Made by a program: the position numbers and the translations under genes. This document shows positions 1-10,209 of a stretch of 64,000 nucleotides of DNA, piece by piece. The notes below the pieces were generated by a model. The model saw only the letters and a list, made by a program, of their open reading frames with translations. It was not told where the DNA came from and ran no database searches. The DNA is from Paramacrobiotus metropolitanus (lineage: Eukaryota > Tardigrada > Eutardigrada > Parachela > Macrobiotidae): positions 930,001 to 994,000 of the forward strand of contig NW_026570261.1 of the NCBI RefSeq assembly GCF_019649055.1, written 5' to 3'. Each line of letters begins with the position of its first letter. Position 1 is the stretch's first letter.

Positions 1-49
1 GGTAGGTTGATTTGCCGCAGTTTTCACAGGCTGCTTTTTATACAGCAAA

Positions 50-480
50 TTTTCATGGCTGCGGAAGTAGAGCAATAATCGGTTAAAGTATCGTCTTCCA
101 AGAATTGGTTAGCATTATGCAGACTTGTTTTCCCCGCCGGTAACGTGTCCTGGGGAGATGCCGTTGTCGAAAAACAACCATTGTTGGCGTCTGAAAAATA
201 GCTTTATCGCAGCGTGATTTAGCAGTTGTGTTTATTGGGTTTGTCGGCTTGGTGCTTTTATTGTCTACTGTGGTATGTGTTTATTTGCTTAGCAGCTACC
301 TGGAGCGTGTATATTATAATACGTCCAACTTTAAGTGCTCGAAGGCAGCGCGACAGCCTCCGGTCAACCACACAAGCCGCGCCGACAGCTTAAATCCGCC
401 GGGCATTTTATCTTCCATAATTTAGGTTTGATGGATTTGCTGTCGTTGAAGCGTTATTCGCCGAAGCCGAGCATTTGGCA
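50..480 (+). repeat. Spacer repeat copy R1 (+)
   Basis: One of four ~450 bp copies (R1 +, R2 -, R3 +, R4 -) that can be aligned by eye over their whole length. Shared landmarks are GGCTGCGGAA near the start, a GCCGCCGGTA..GTGT block, GCCGTT..AACAACCATT, and a CTCCGGTTAA(C)CACACAA block. R2 and R4 sit directly upstream of + strand 12-Cys genes and R3 upstream of the - strand 12-Cys gene. R1 therefore predicts a - strand 12-Cys gene just left of the window. These are upstream regions of gene copies rather than a transposon: they have no terminal repeats or target duplications. Confidence 0.75.
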
Positions 481-691
481 TTTCTTGTATGGATATATTA
501 ACATTCTATAGTATTCTGTTATGATTTCTTGTTATTACGATTCTCTAACAAGTGCAAAGGGAAACTAAGGAAAGAATAGCAAAGCCCTAGAAAAGCCGTT
601 ACTTGCGGATAATGGTCAGCTAAAGCATAATCTTCAGAAAGCGTGCAAGAGAGGCCGTTTATGTGGAAAGAGACTTGTTTCCAAAAAACGC

Positions 692-762
692 GCCACAGGC
701 GGGAATCGAACCCGCGACAGCTGCGTCTATAGCCGAACGACTAACCACTGCACTACTGCGGC
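692..762 (-). tRNA. tRNA-like gene 1, isotype unassigned
   Basis: A 71 nt sequence with a 7 bp acceptor stem (GCCGCAG/CTGTGGC, one G:U pair), an A-box (TAGTGCAGTGGTTAG), a perfect 5+7+5 T-arm carrying the B-box GGTTCGATTCC, and a T6 pol III terminator within 10 nt downstream. The anticodon arm is poor: with standard numbering the loop is TATAGAC, lacks U33, and would read UAG. It may be a decayed tRNA or a tRNA-derived element. It is absent from the duplicated spacer at 5.9-6.6 kb, so it is a later arrival. Confidence 0.5.
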
Positions 763-1374
763 AAGCATCCTTTATCATACAAATCTCCTCACACTGTAGT
801 GTAAGCGCCTTTCAAGCGCACACTTTATTCGCACACGAGGAGGAAAACTAATTTCTTCAACTTTTTTGTGGAATGGTGTCTCAGTGTGACCTTTCAATGG
901 AACAGAATGGCTCGAAGGGTGGCAGATGAGAAGACATGAGCCCGGTTTCGGAAATCAAACATATTATAGGGAACGCCATGTTCTAGCGATACTGGAAACT
1001 GGCTCTGGATGCATGATGGGCGTTTTCAGAGAATGAGATGTCGAAAAAACGACAGGACAACAAAACAAAGCAAATGCGTAATTAAATAGTTTTGGTATTT
1101 TGTGCATGGTTATGTTGTATACAGCCATTTATTTTGGACATCTCAATAGCACCACGTTTTGTCTTAGGGGAAAAATTCAAAGCTGTGCTAATTAAAACTG
1201 GTTTTAGATGAAGTATTTTATTAAAAAAACTGAATTAAATTATTCTTGAACGTCTTCAGCTCATACTGGCGATTTTGCCAACACAACGAGTAGCAAAAAA
1301 CATATACTGATATTACAAATTCACTGACTTGTTTGACACAGACCATAGAGCAAATTCATAACATGTATGCGACG
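763..1374. other. Gene-less spacer, partly duplicated
   Basis: I see no gene. From about 1020 the sequence (GAATGAGATGTCGAAAAAAC..GACAACA) aligns with about 6020-6140 (AACGAGATATCTGAAAAATA..GACAACA). The two spacers between the divergent 12-Cys genes are thus copies of one another. Confidence 0.5.
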
Positions 1375-1835
1375 TTATTGTGCCATGCATTTACATAAAA
1401 TGTTAAGCGCCATCGGCAACCGCTCCATCAACCCAAAATAATGGACAGTTGATCATTAAAAAGTCCCGGGTGCTAAATTCCTTCGTCGCTGTTTGTGTGC
1501 TTCGACGCGCTGCAGCCGTGCCCTAAACCTGTGACCTCAATATAATATGCAGGCTGTCTGCTCCTAAGCAAATAAGCACATAAAGGAATAGACAATAAAA
1601 GTGCCAAAGCGACAGACCAGCAAACACGATTATGCTGCGTTTGGGTTGCTTTGCAGACGCTGACAATGGTTGTTGTTGAACGGCACCAACCTATAACACA
1701 CTAACAGTGGCGAAAACAACCCTGGATAATGCAAAACAGTTCTCGGAAGCCGACACTTCAGCACGGTTATTGCTCGGTCAACTTCGCCAACGGCTTTACT
1801 TCCGCGGCCATAAATATAAGCCCCATATAAGCTGC
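1375..1835 (-). repeat. Spacer repeat copy R2 (-)
   Basis: Inverted relative to R1 and R3. It runs up to the TATA region of the 12-Cys gene at 1946 and aligns best with R4, which holds the same place upstream of the gene at 7139. Confidence 0.75.
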
Positions 1836-1863
1836 TTTTGCATGAATTTGGCAAGTCAGTCTA
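1809..1863 (+). promoter_or_regulatory. Core promoter of the 1946 gene
   Basis: TATA-like CATAAATATAAG and CATATAAG lie about 25-45 nt before the initiator-like AAGTCAGTCT, which recurs as AAGTCAGTCT before the paralogue at 7139. The spacing suits a pol II TATA/Inr promoter. This is an inference from conservation between two copies. Confidence 0.55.
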
Positions 1864-1945
1864 CTGTTTGTCAGCGCTCAATTAACTGCATTGATATTCA
1901 GCCTGTTTAAAGTTTAAACGTTTAAATAACACACGGGAGACCAAT

Positions 1946-2158
1946 ATGCGCGTCATTCTCATCGCTTTTCTGCTGGTGGCCGCCATGGGCAGCGGCGTCA
2001 TGGGTGACTGTGCCGCCACCTGCCTCGCCTGCCTGACCAAACCCAACCGCATCGAATGTATAACCTGCGCCTGTACTCCGTTCGCCTGCGCGAATATCTG
2101 CGCTTCGTGTGACACACGCAATCCTGTCTGCAGAACCTGCCCTAATTGTCAAGGCTAG
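1946..2158 (+). CDS. Secreted 12-cysteine peptide, copy 1
   Basis: This 70 aa single-exon protein is not a family I can name. Residues 1-20 form a signal peptide (MRVILIAFLLVAAMGSGVMG), so it should be secreted. The mature ~50 residues carry 12 Cys spaced C-x3-C-x2-C-x8-C-x2-C-x-C-x4-C-x3-C-x2-C-x6-C-x2-C-x2-C, which suits six disulphides. The ATG is chosen because its context (CCAATATGCGCGT) is conserved at the paralogues at 4378 and 7139. It is about 80% identical to the 7139 copy and shares the cysteine frame, but not the loops, with those at 4127 and 39470. It has its own TATA/Inr promoter and lies downstream of repeat R2. The role is unknown; an extracellular structural or defence peptide would fit the architecture. 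Confidence 0.85.
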   Translation: MRVILIAFLLVAAMGSGVMGDCAATCLACLTKPNRIECITCACTPFACANICASCDTRNPVCRTCPNCQG

Positions 2159-4126
2159 CAGTGGGCGTCGTTGGCTGATTCCGCGATCCAGTGGACGCTT
2201 GCTTATTAACGCTTCTAACGATAAATTAATGATGTGCTAGGGAATTGTTGCAACATCAATCAACGGCGCAGCAGGAATCGCCTAGCCGGCTTTTACTTTT
2301 GCTTCTCTTAACGCAGCAACCAGCCGTAGAATACTTCGCTTTATCGCCGTTTGCCGCATAACCATGCGTGATGATTTCTGTGCCTTAGATTATAAAAAAA
2401 ATCCCAAAAAGTTTTGTGATTTTCTGTTTCCTCACATATACAAAAATATAGATTCCACAAGCATTCAAAGGTCAGAACAATTACTATATTATGTGTAGTC
2501 CGAAGTGAATGCTTATTATGCTGCTGCTGACTATTCACTGACCGCACACAGACACTATATTCTTCATGTTCAGTAGATACTCCAAATCGTGCGCTAATGA
2601 AAACACCATAAAGAGTGACTTCTCCGCCTTTCCGGCAAACGTGGAAAAAATTGCCGGAAAGGCGGAGAAGCTGTCCGTGCACCAGAAAATTAAGCTTTGA
2701 AAGTCAGAAAATCGTGCTACGCGAGTCGAAGCGCTTGTACAGCGTACCGCATGTACAGTATTGCCAATAGTCTGCACAACGATTACAAGGCAGTTCCGTT
2801 TCGTCTGTCAATATGTCTGTCAATAAGTTAAAGGAATCGGCAAAAAGCTGTATAATACATCGGGAGAAAGCCGCTTCACGTGTTCTCGTTTCCGACAGTT
2901 AAGCCTTGAGGATCAATGAGAATCCATCTGAAAAAGCTCAGAGCGAGTTGGGAACTGTCCCTCCCGTCATCTCTATCCTTGTACTGAGGATTCTATAAGG
3001 GTGCGAAGAAAATACAACATGAAAGCAGCAGCACGAGTAATTACGGTATTTATGTAAAAAATAAAGTGTCGCGCGTAGTTGTCTCGTTGCCCCGCTTCAG
3101 GTTTTTAGATTCGCTGTGAATGTCGAGATCCTGTAAACAAAACCGTGTCAGTTTTGTTAATCGCTCTTTTGGTTCGTGTATTTCTTAACGTTCCCGCGTA
3201 GCGCAGGCACAGTGACGCAAAACCTGGACTCTCGAAAATGGACGAATTATTGCCTAACGCCTGTTGTTTACTCGCATATGGCGAACCGAACGCAAGGTTA
3301 TCACTCGGCGCTCTTTATTGCTTTTTCATCTGAACTATGTAACAGCTGAATTTGTTCACTGCACTTGAGGAAGGCATTTGTTTTGCAGATCCCGTTGAAG
3401 AAACTTGAGTGTGCACTATTCTACCTGCGTGAAAATGCTGCAGATCGAGTTTATATTACCAGTTGCAGCGCATAGCCATATCTACGACTACGAGTACTTA
3501 CATGAACCGATGAAGCACTGATTCAGTACGACACTACATACAGCGCCCCAAAGGAGCACTGTCAACGGGGTCGAATTGTCCAAAAACAGCGAGACAAATA
3601 CTTTAATAGGCAATAGCTATCAAAATAACACCAGGTGCAAACTCGGATACATTACGGCACAATCGAAATAATTTGAAGACTGAAAAAGCAACCAAAAATC
3701 TCCTTCCATCATGGGTGAAGAATTAACTGAACAACGAACCCCACATGTTCGACTGTGACAGTTACTGTGGTTAATGTGACTGTGAAATGAGGACCGGGTA
3801 TCGTACATGCAGTAAAATTATTAGGATGGTCACCATGTTATGGTAAGTGACTGCATAATCGGCAATGAACTGCAACTTGGCTATGATTAACAGTTTGGCG
3901 AACAAGAAAGCCGTGCTAAGAAACACATTTATTTTCTGCAGAATGCAATTAGGAACATAAAACAGGAAAAGCAGAAACATGGAATGATTATATGGTCTGT
4001 AAAAATAAGTATCTGCTACATTAAGGGACGAGGCATACCGTGCAAACTCCGAGCAATAACACATTGGCATTATTATAAGCAATTTAGGGACATTGGAAAA
4101 ACACTCTATCAGCGGAAACCGGGATC
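2159..4126. other. Intergenic, no gene seen
   Basis: AT-rich spacer between convergent 12-Cys genes. Apart from the perfect hairpin at 2619-2670 I see no coding exon, repeat family or RNA gene. The longer open frames here have no family features and no paralogue elsewhere in the window. Confidence 0.4.
2619..2670. repeat. Perfect 20 bp hairpin
   Basis: CTTCTCCGCCTTTCCGGCAA at 2619-2638 is exactly inverted at 2651-2670, with a 12 nt A-rich loop. The GC-rich arms stand out from the AT-rich surroundings. The function is unknown; it could be a fold-back element core, a small hairpin RNA or the scar of an excision. Confidence 0.8.
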
Positions 4127-4378
4127 TCACTTGCCGCTCTGACAAATGGCGCAGTTCTGGCACAGGGGAAGCGTCGGGCTGCATCCACTGCATACCTGGC
4201 CGCAGATGATGGCGCCGCCTGGACCCGAGAGAATGCTAGGACAATCGCATTGTTCGCATAGCGCTGGGCCTCCTGGGACAAGGCAGAACAGATTCCGGCA
4301 GACATCCGCACAGTTCTGCTGCGCCATGCCACTGTGGACGGCGGCCATCAGCAGTGCAGCGACGAGAAGGACGCGCAT
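4127..4378 (-). CDS. Secreted 12-cysteine peptide, copy 2
   Basis: An 83 aa protein. The start is the ATG at 4378, in the conserved TGTCCAATATGCGCGT context; the reading frame remains open upstream only through a TTG. The signal peptide is MRVLLVAALLMAAVHSGMAQ. The mature part has 12 Cys spaced C-x3-C-x4-C-x8-C-x2-C-x-C-x12-C-x3-C-x2-C-x6-C-x2-C-x2-C, ending in CQSGK. The loops are longer than in copies 1 and 3 and closer to the 39470 gene (shared CLVPG motif). It is divergent to the 7139 gene across a ~2.7 kb spacer that now contains a solo LTR about 130 nt upstream of its ATG, so its distal promoter has been displaced by ~0.9 kb. Confidence 0.85.
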   Translation of the reverse strand: MRVLLVAALLMAAVHSGMAQQNCADVCRNLFCLVPGGPALCEQCDCPSILSGPGGAIICGQVCSGCSPTLPLCQNCAICQSGK

Positions 4379-4430
4379 ATTGGACAGGAAACGGTTAAAC
4401 AAAGAGCTAGATTTAGACAGTTGAAAGTTG

Positions 4431-4480
4431 CGAACACTGACAGATTAATATGCCTAACGTATGCACAAGCTCATTATATA
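4431..4480 (-). promoter_or_regulatory. Core promoter of the 4378 gene
   Basis: Read on the - strand, GGTATATAATGAGC lies about 30 nt before CTGTCAGTGTTCG, like the TATA/Inr pairs of copies 1 and 3. It lies proximal to the LTR insertion and so is intact. Confidence 0.5.
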
Positions 4481-4504
4481 CCGCATCTTTTTATGGCTGC
4501 GGAA

Positions 4505-5442
4505 TGACGTGAATGAAAGACCTGACACAATGAAGTGGGTTCTGTATCCACTAGTCCGACCACGTCCAGTCGGATAGAGCGACTCTGTCTCAAACTGTTA
4601 CGGTAGATGGTAGAAGATTACGTTGATCTGGTATGAAGTAGGAAAGGAAAAGAAGAAGAGGTCCGGGTCCTGCAAACACGAGAAATACACACACGACGGA
4701 GAAGTATACGTTACCTGTCCGACGCTAGATGTTAGCAGAAGCGATAAGAGAAATATCCATCAACCTGGCGATACAGGGCATGAAGATCGAAGAAGAGACC
4801 GAAAGGTCACGGGATGCAAGTGGGATCAAGTGGGTAACCTGTTACGTCACGAGACTATCCGAAGATGATAATGCACGTCGACGAGATAGAGGAATGACCC
4901 CTGACAATAGGTGAAAGGTCACCCAGAGGTCAGTTTGAACAGCCTCACTTGGAAAGAGAAGACCAGAGCAAAAGCCTGAAGTTAATCAGATCGAGTAACA
5001 AGACTCTACTTTTGTTGGGATTACAACTCTTGACATTACAATGGGCGACGAGCGCCTTATATAGCCCTGGGCACCGCAAGTGCTGGCTCTTCGTACGCGC
5101 AGGTACGGGTCTGAGAACAATAGGGATATAAACTCTAGCCAATAGAAGACATCTAAGAACACGTGGACTAATCACGCCGCTGCATCTCTACACGTGGACT
5201 AATGAGAACAAGAGGTCAGCTAGTACACTAGAACAATAGGTTGAGCTCGTTGACCGAAGCGCGGTCAAGTCGAAATGGCAAGTCGCGGTCAAAGTTCTCT
5301 GCTGGGGATTTCTAAGAAGTCGAAGTGGAGACTCGGGGTCAGGACTCGCGTAGAAGTTGTAGTAAAGCCTAAGCCTTAGTGGTAGGGGTAGAAGTAGTAG
5401 AGTAGTACGATGTGGACGGGGCTGGTACGCCCGTACACGTCA
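4505..5442. mobile_element. Solo LTR (fossil) in 12-Cys gene promoter
   Basis: A 938 bp insertion starting TGACGTG and ending CACGTCA (TG..CA with a 7 bp terminal inverted repeat), flanked by a 4 bp target duplication GGAA at 4501-4504 and 5443-5446. The unoccupied paralogous sites in R1 and R2 read GGCTGCGGAAGTA and GGCCGCGGAAGTA, which is exactly the filled site with one GGAA and no insert. This supports both borders. The ends, size, lack of internal coding sequence and 4 bp duplication suit a solo LTR of an LTR retrotransposon (gypsy-like duplication length). Family is otherwise unassigned. It is younger than the spacer duplication. Confidence 0.75.
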
Positions 5443-5446
5443 GGAA

Positions 5447-5870
5447 GTAATGCCCTGCCGCAGTTGGCCGAACAATAACCGGATTGAAGTGTCCGCTCCC
5501 AAGAATTGTTTGGCATTTATCCAGGGTTGTTTTGGCCGCCGGTAGTGTGTTATGGAGAAGCGCCGTTCAACAACAACCATTGTCAGCGGTTGCAAAACAG
5601 CCGGAGCGCATTGTTATAGCCTTGTTTACTGGTTCTGGCGCCTTGGCGCTTTTGTTGCCGAATGTGTTTATTAGCTTAGCAGTTGCCTGGAACGTGAATA
5701 TCGTAATATTTTGTCAACAATTTTAAGCGGGACAGACTCCGGTTAACCGCACAATTCGCAACGAGGCCATTAATCCGCCGCGGCCGGACATTTCATCGAC
5801 CATGATTTTAGTTTAATACAGTTGTTTTCGTTAGAGCGCTCTTCTCCGAGACCGAGCTGTGGGTCAATGT
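5447..5870 (+). repeat. Spacer repeat copy R3 (+)
   Basis: Direct counterpart of R1. It was cut from its proximal part (4480-4500) by the LTR. It is the distal upstream region of the - strand gene at 4378. Confidence 0.75.
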
Positions 5871-6594
5871 GTTTGTGCAACGCACTACTCATTGCAGCAT
5901 TATATGGTTCTCTAATAAGTGGTAAAAGTCACACTGAGACGTCGCTCCGCAAAACGGTTACGGAAGCTAATTTTCCGTTGCAAAGGAAGTACGCCTTTTG
6001 AACAGGCTGATCCTCAGAAAACGAGATATCTGAAAAATAACACAAGACAACATAAAATCACAAAAAGACGCGAAATCTAAAACGTGTTATTATTATTAGC
6101 ATGTTACACAGAGCCATTTTAATACAGGCATCAGTGCCGCATTACGATAAGGCGCATTTTTAAGTAACACTTTTTGTGAAAAAATTTAAAGCAGCGTTAA
6201 TTTTGAATGGTTGTTTTTATGTCACATACGTTCCACCAAAGAACAGGACTGAATTACTCTTGAAGGTCTCCAGCAGACACTGGCGAATAAGAACATGTTC
6301 GGAAATATCTCGTGTAGTTCGGTTAGTAATATTAAAAATTCAACTAATATCTACAGCTAAAACATTTTCCATGCCTCGTACACAAAGAGGATTTTCATTT
6401 CCCGAACTGTAGCTTAACCATCGGTTGCATCCGTTCCCGTGGTACGGGAAGCTGTGATGCCTTGTAATGCCACAGGGCATCTGCTTACTAGCAGTGGAAG
6501 TTGCTTGTTTGAGTCTCAGACCTCATGCCTCAGACCTCAGTCCAAGCTGTCATAATGCCTATTAACAAAAAGTTTTATGCAGTGTTTACAGTAC
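5871..6594. other. Gene-less spacer, copy of 490-1374
   Basis: Aligns in patches with 490-560 (GGTTCTCTAATAAGTG against GATTCTCTAACAAGTG) and 1020-1200. It lacks the tRNA-like gene present in the first block. I see no coding sequence. Confidence 0.45.
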
Positions 6595-7030
6595 AATTTT
6601 AAATGCCATCGGCAACAGCTTCCTCAAACCGAAATAATGGTCGCTAAAAATTTAAATGCCCGACAGCTAAAATCTGTCTCTCTTCGCGATTTGTGTGCTT
6701 AACCGGAGCCTTTCGCGCTCCAGTCGAGCAGTAAAACATTTGCCAAAATATTATAATATCCAGGATGCCAGCTCCTAGCAAATAAACACATAATGGAATA
6801 CCAGTACCAATAAAAACGCCCGGGCGACCGACCAGCAAATACGATTATGCAGCGTTATAGTTGTTTTGCAGCCAATAGCAGGGTTGCTGTTGAACGGCAC
6901 CAACCCATAACACACTACCGGCGGCCAAAATAACTCTGGATTGTTCTTGGAAGCGGACACTTTTAACACGCTTATTGTTCAGCCAATCCCGCCAAAAGCT
7001 CGTTTTCCGCAGCCAATAAAATATGTCATA
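6595..7030 (-). repeat. Spacer repeat copy R4 (-)
   Basis: Inverted relative to R3 and immediately upstream of the + strand 12-Cys gene at 7139. It is the counterpart of R2. Confidence 0.75.
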
Positions 7031-7073
7031 TATAACCTGCTTTAATATACATGAATTTAAGAAGTCAGTCTGC
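7027..7073 (+). promoter_or_regulatory. Core promoter of the 7139 gene
   Basis: CATATATAACCTGC at 7027-7040, followed by AAGTCAGTCTGC at 7062-7073. The latter is shared with the copy 1 promoter (AAGTCAGTCT). Confidence 0.55.
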
Positions 7074-7138
7074 TTTGTTTTATCCCGTCCCGTGAGTTCT
7101 GTAATCGTTGTGACTGTTTTAAACGTACTCTGTCCAAT

Positions 7139-7354
7139 ATGCGCGTTCTCCTCATCGTTGCACTGCTGCTGACCGCCGTTGGCAGCGGTGTCTTGGCCCG
7201 TGACTGTGCTGCCACCTGCGTTGCCTGCCTGACCAAACCCAACCGTATCGAATGTGTAACATGCGCCTGTACTCCGCAGGCCTGCGCGATCATCTGCAAT
7301 ACGTGCGATAGACGGAATCCTGTCTGCAGAACCTGCGCCAACTGCCAAGGTTAG
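7139..7354 (+). CDS. Secreted 12-cysteine peptide, copy 3
   Basis: A 71 aa protein, the closest relative of copy 1. Most differences lie in the signal peptide and in the fourth loop. The signal peptide is MRVLLIVALLLTAVGSGVLA. Cys spacing is identical to copy 1 (C-x3-C-x2-C-x8-C-x2-C-x-C-x4-C-x3-C-x2-C-x6-C-x2-C-x2-C), with the invariant stretch CLTKPNRIEC between cysteines 3 and 4 and NPVCRTC near the end. It has the conserved start context TGTCCAATATGCGCG. It is divergent to copy 2. Preservation of all 12 cysteines and of the loop between them while flanking DNA has drifted suggests purifying selection. Confidence 0.87.
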   Translation: MRVLLIVALLLTAVGSGVLARDCAATCVACLTKPNRIECVTCACTPQACAIICNTCDRRNPVCRTCANCQG

Positions 7355-7595
7355 CAGTGAACGCCGTTGTCTAATTGTGCTGTCCCGTCAACCTTTATAA
7401 TTTTGTATTGTGCAAAGTAGCTTCCGTACAGAGTTGCAAACGGACCAAAACGGTTCTCGCACGCAAGCGTTACATTTACTTATACAGAATATGAAGCTAG
7501 AAATATTAATAAGCCACAGTATAAATTAACGGCCGTTCACCGTTCTTAGTCACTAGGTATTGCTAAAGCGATTTAACGCAATATTGTATCGACAG

Positions 7596-7907
7596 GTTCC
7601 GGTCATGTTGAGGTCGATGAGTCTTCGGCGTTGGTGGTGAAGAGAGATACAGCAACGGAACTGGAATTAAGAGCAGCATTTAAGCTATTCGACATAGACG
7701 GTAACGGCGTCATTATTACATCTGCTCTTGGAAGCCTTCTTCGCGCTCTGGGATATGACAACATTACCGAGGAGGAACTGAGTGAAATCGATACCGATGG
7801 CAGTGGCACCATTGATATCGACGGTAAGCAGTAATATTAAGCAACGCCTTGCAAATTTATAACAAACTCAATTTACAGAGTTTCTGGCATTCATGACCGC
7901 TGGCTGA
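7596..7907 (+). pseudogene. Troponin C/calmodulin C-lobe fragment
   Basis: Two exons, 7596-7823 and 7879-7907, joined by a GT..AG intron of 55 nt in phase 1. Together they read as the C-terminal EF-hand pair of a troponin C-like protein: ELRAAFKLFDIDGNG, then TDGSGTIDIDEFLAFMTAG and a stop, like the GGD/MTGG ends of invertebrate troponin C. There is no start codon in the first exon and no N-terminal lobe is visible upstream, where only the 12-Cys gene lies. The first loop has Ala where the final acidic ligand (Glu at loop position 12) is expected, and about four residues are missing from the helix entering the last EF-hand. I read this as a partial gene duplicate, probably not functional. A gene with a distant 5' exon cannot be excluded. 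Confidence 0.6.
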
Positions 7908-9284
7908 AAGACGACTTCCTTGTAAATAACCTAAATGGATTGGGTAAACGATCATCTGTTACGCAAAATAAACCCGCGCTGGTGGTGCTTTGTTGCGTAC
8001 ACTACATCATTCTATAGATCCATATACTGCTATTTAACTTTAACCTGCTGAAGGAGACGACCTTGCGAAATCGTGGGATTGTCATCCAATAACACACATC
8101 CTTACATGTTCTGATCCCTGTATAAGTCACTCCAAATCAAATTAAACTTTTATGCCGTCAGATTTCCGTGTTAACTAATTTACGATCTCGCCGTCACATG
8201 GACGCATCACGCAGGTATACCTCAAGGCTGTCTTAAAATCGAAAACATTAACGACCACTCTTTTTAAATGGATGGTGAAAAATGTTTCAGAATCTTTCTT
8301 ATTGTTACTTTAAATCTGATAAACAGTGGAGGGGCAAACATCGTATGCAGGGTATTAGGGTCAATAATAGTGTGTAGTTGCATAACAAAACAGCATCCAC
8401 CTGGGTTTTGCATTGTCGCAGTTGTTTTGTTCAGGAAAAAGCCGTTGCGCTTCTAACTGGCGCTGTACACGACGCATTAAGTAATCACATTATCTAAATT
8501 CGGTGAATACTGCCCGCCAGTTATGCTGGCTCACTTAGAAAGGGCTTTAGTACATTCGTTAATGTCCAGCTGTGGCGCGAAAATACTAAGCAATTTACCT
8601 TACATCATTGTTTCGGTTAATTGCAGCACCCTATCGGCGCCACAGCTCCAGGCCTTCTTCCAGTTCCAGTTCCTGAAATTCTGGTTTTGTTTCCTGCATA
8701 AGAGACACAATGCCTGGTCTTTCGAACAGACAAATCACTACCTAATATGTATCTACGGTAAATGAAGAAAATATTTTCAGGTCGTTAGATACATATATCT
8801 ATAATGGAAATTATCTTTATTAAGGAAACGGTGGTCTGAACTCTAAGCCGTCGGTTTAGGTTGTCGTGCGGCGTACAGCGCCTGTTAAAGCGGACATCGA
8901 TAGTTTGTACCACGTACAAGTGATTATGTTGCATAAATATCCGGTTGTCCAGAAAGGCGAATCGGCTCCCTACAGTTTACTTATCGTTAATGCTAGTAGG
9001 GACACGAATAACCAGGCCATTAATATACGAAATACCATATATATTTTATATATTCATTTTCATTTGGGCATGCAAGAGAAACTACAATACAGATATAACA
9101 ACTCTTTTACTTAAAAAACACAATGAAATTTACGTAGAAACTGGAAAACAGCATACTGGCTAGACTCGTGCAAGTAAAGTAAAGCCCTGATACATCGACC
9201 GAAACGATGCACTGCAGTTGTAGTATGCATTCACAATAATAAGATAATACAGACAAAACACGAGGAAATTCTGCCGGAAAAAAC
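7908..9284. other. Intergenic, no gene seen
   Basis: AT-rich sequence without coding signal, repeats shared with other parts of the window, or RNA genes that I can recognise. Confidence 0.4.
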
Positions 9285-9545
9285 GGCGCTCGCTTTCCTG
9301 TCTGACAGTGTGGGCAGGTATTGCATTGAGTACTGGCGCTGCAAGTTTTGCAGGTGACTGAGTACAACTCAGTGATGACGCCTTCATCGCCACCGGAAGA
9401 AAGGCAGCGCACTGGCACTGTGCGCAACCGAGGGAGTGGTTGGGACCTTGCACAGGTTACACAATTCTGCATCATGCTGTGGCGGCAGTGCACTCGTGTG
9501 CCCGAGACATCTCAGATATTATGCCCGCAATGTATGCAAGACACA
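9285..9545 (-). pseudogene. Decayed 12-cysteine peptide copy
   Basis: On the - strand, segments in different frames match the copy 2 type. These are an N-terminal CNLCKVP piece like CRNLFCLVPG, and a C-terminal CKTCSASTQCNTCPHCQTGK like CSGCSPTLPLCQNCAICQSGK. The signal peptide is not recoverable and the frame is interrupted more than once. It lies on the same strand as copy 2, consistent with a tandem array. Confidence 0.6.
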
Positions 9546-10209
9546 GACTGGAAGATACTGTAATTCGCTGAACGGACAAGACAGCAGTAAATTGTTAAAC
9601 ACAACTACCACATCCCTGCCGCGCCCAGTTATGGCACTTGTGTGAAACAATTCTGTCGCTTTGACTAGTAAACTCCAGAATTTCCATTTAAAATTTTGCT
9701 CGATAGTTCTTGGTCTGCAGTACTTTTCATAAGTTCCTACGCAGGCAGCTAAAGCAAACTGAACTAATGCTACGTATTTCCCAATGGCTGCACGTGCGGC
9801 AACGGCTGTAGCAATACAAATTACTAATTTCTCGATCTTCATTAAACAGTATTTTAAAAATGGCGGCTTTGCCTATCGACAGTGCTGGAGTTTTCATGGA
9901 AATGTATAATCAAACAGGTATTAACACTACTGTAGAGGATCTTCTCCAAAGTTCCATATCTGTTTAATATTTCTTACTGTACGATCTGTTAGAATCGAGA
10001 ATATGGCAGACTGAAGAATACACGTGAAAGAAAACAACAAAAAATTTACTCCAGTTCCGAGCTGGATTTTGCGATGGCACCGCCGCCGCCACGCCTCGTC
10101 CCTTTAGTAACTGCCAGCTGAACAGGAAAAGCAAATAAGAATCCCCAGCAGCCGAAACACTGGTGCTTATCATACACGTCAGGAAGTACAGGAGTCGTCC
10201 CATCCCCTG
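9546..10209. other. Intergenic, no gene seen
   Basis: No exon, repeat or RNA gene recognised. Confidence 0.4.

Noticed and set aside
228-425. 65-codon frame with a hydrophobic start in repeat R1
   Set aside because: The frame is not kept in R2, R3 or R4, and its apparent start is not ATG; R1 is better explained as a duplicated upstream region.
2341-2777. Overlapping - strand frames of 113 and 80 codons
   Set aside because: They run across the perfect hairpin, have no signal peptide, domain or paralogue in the window, and no splice partner.
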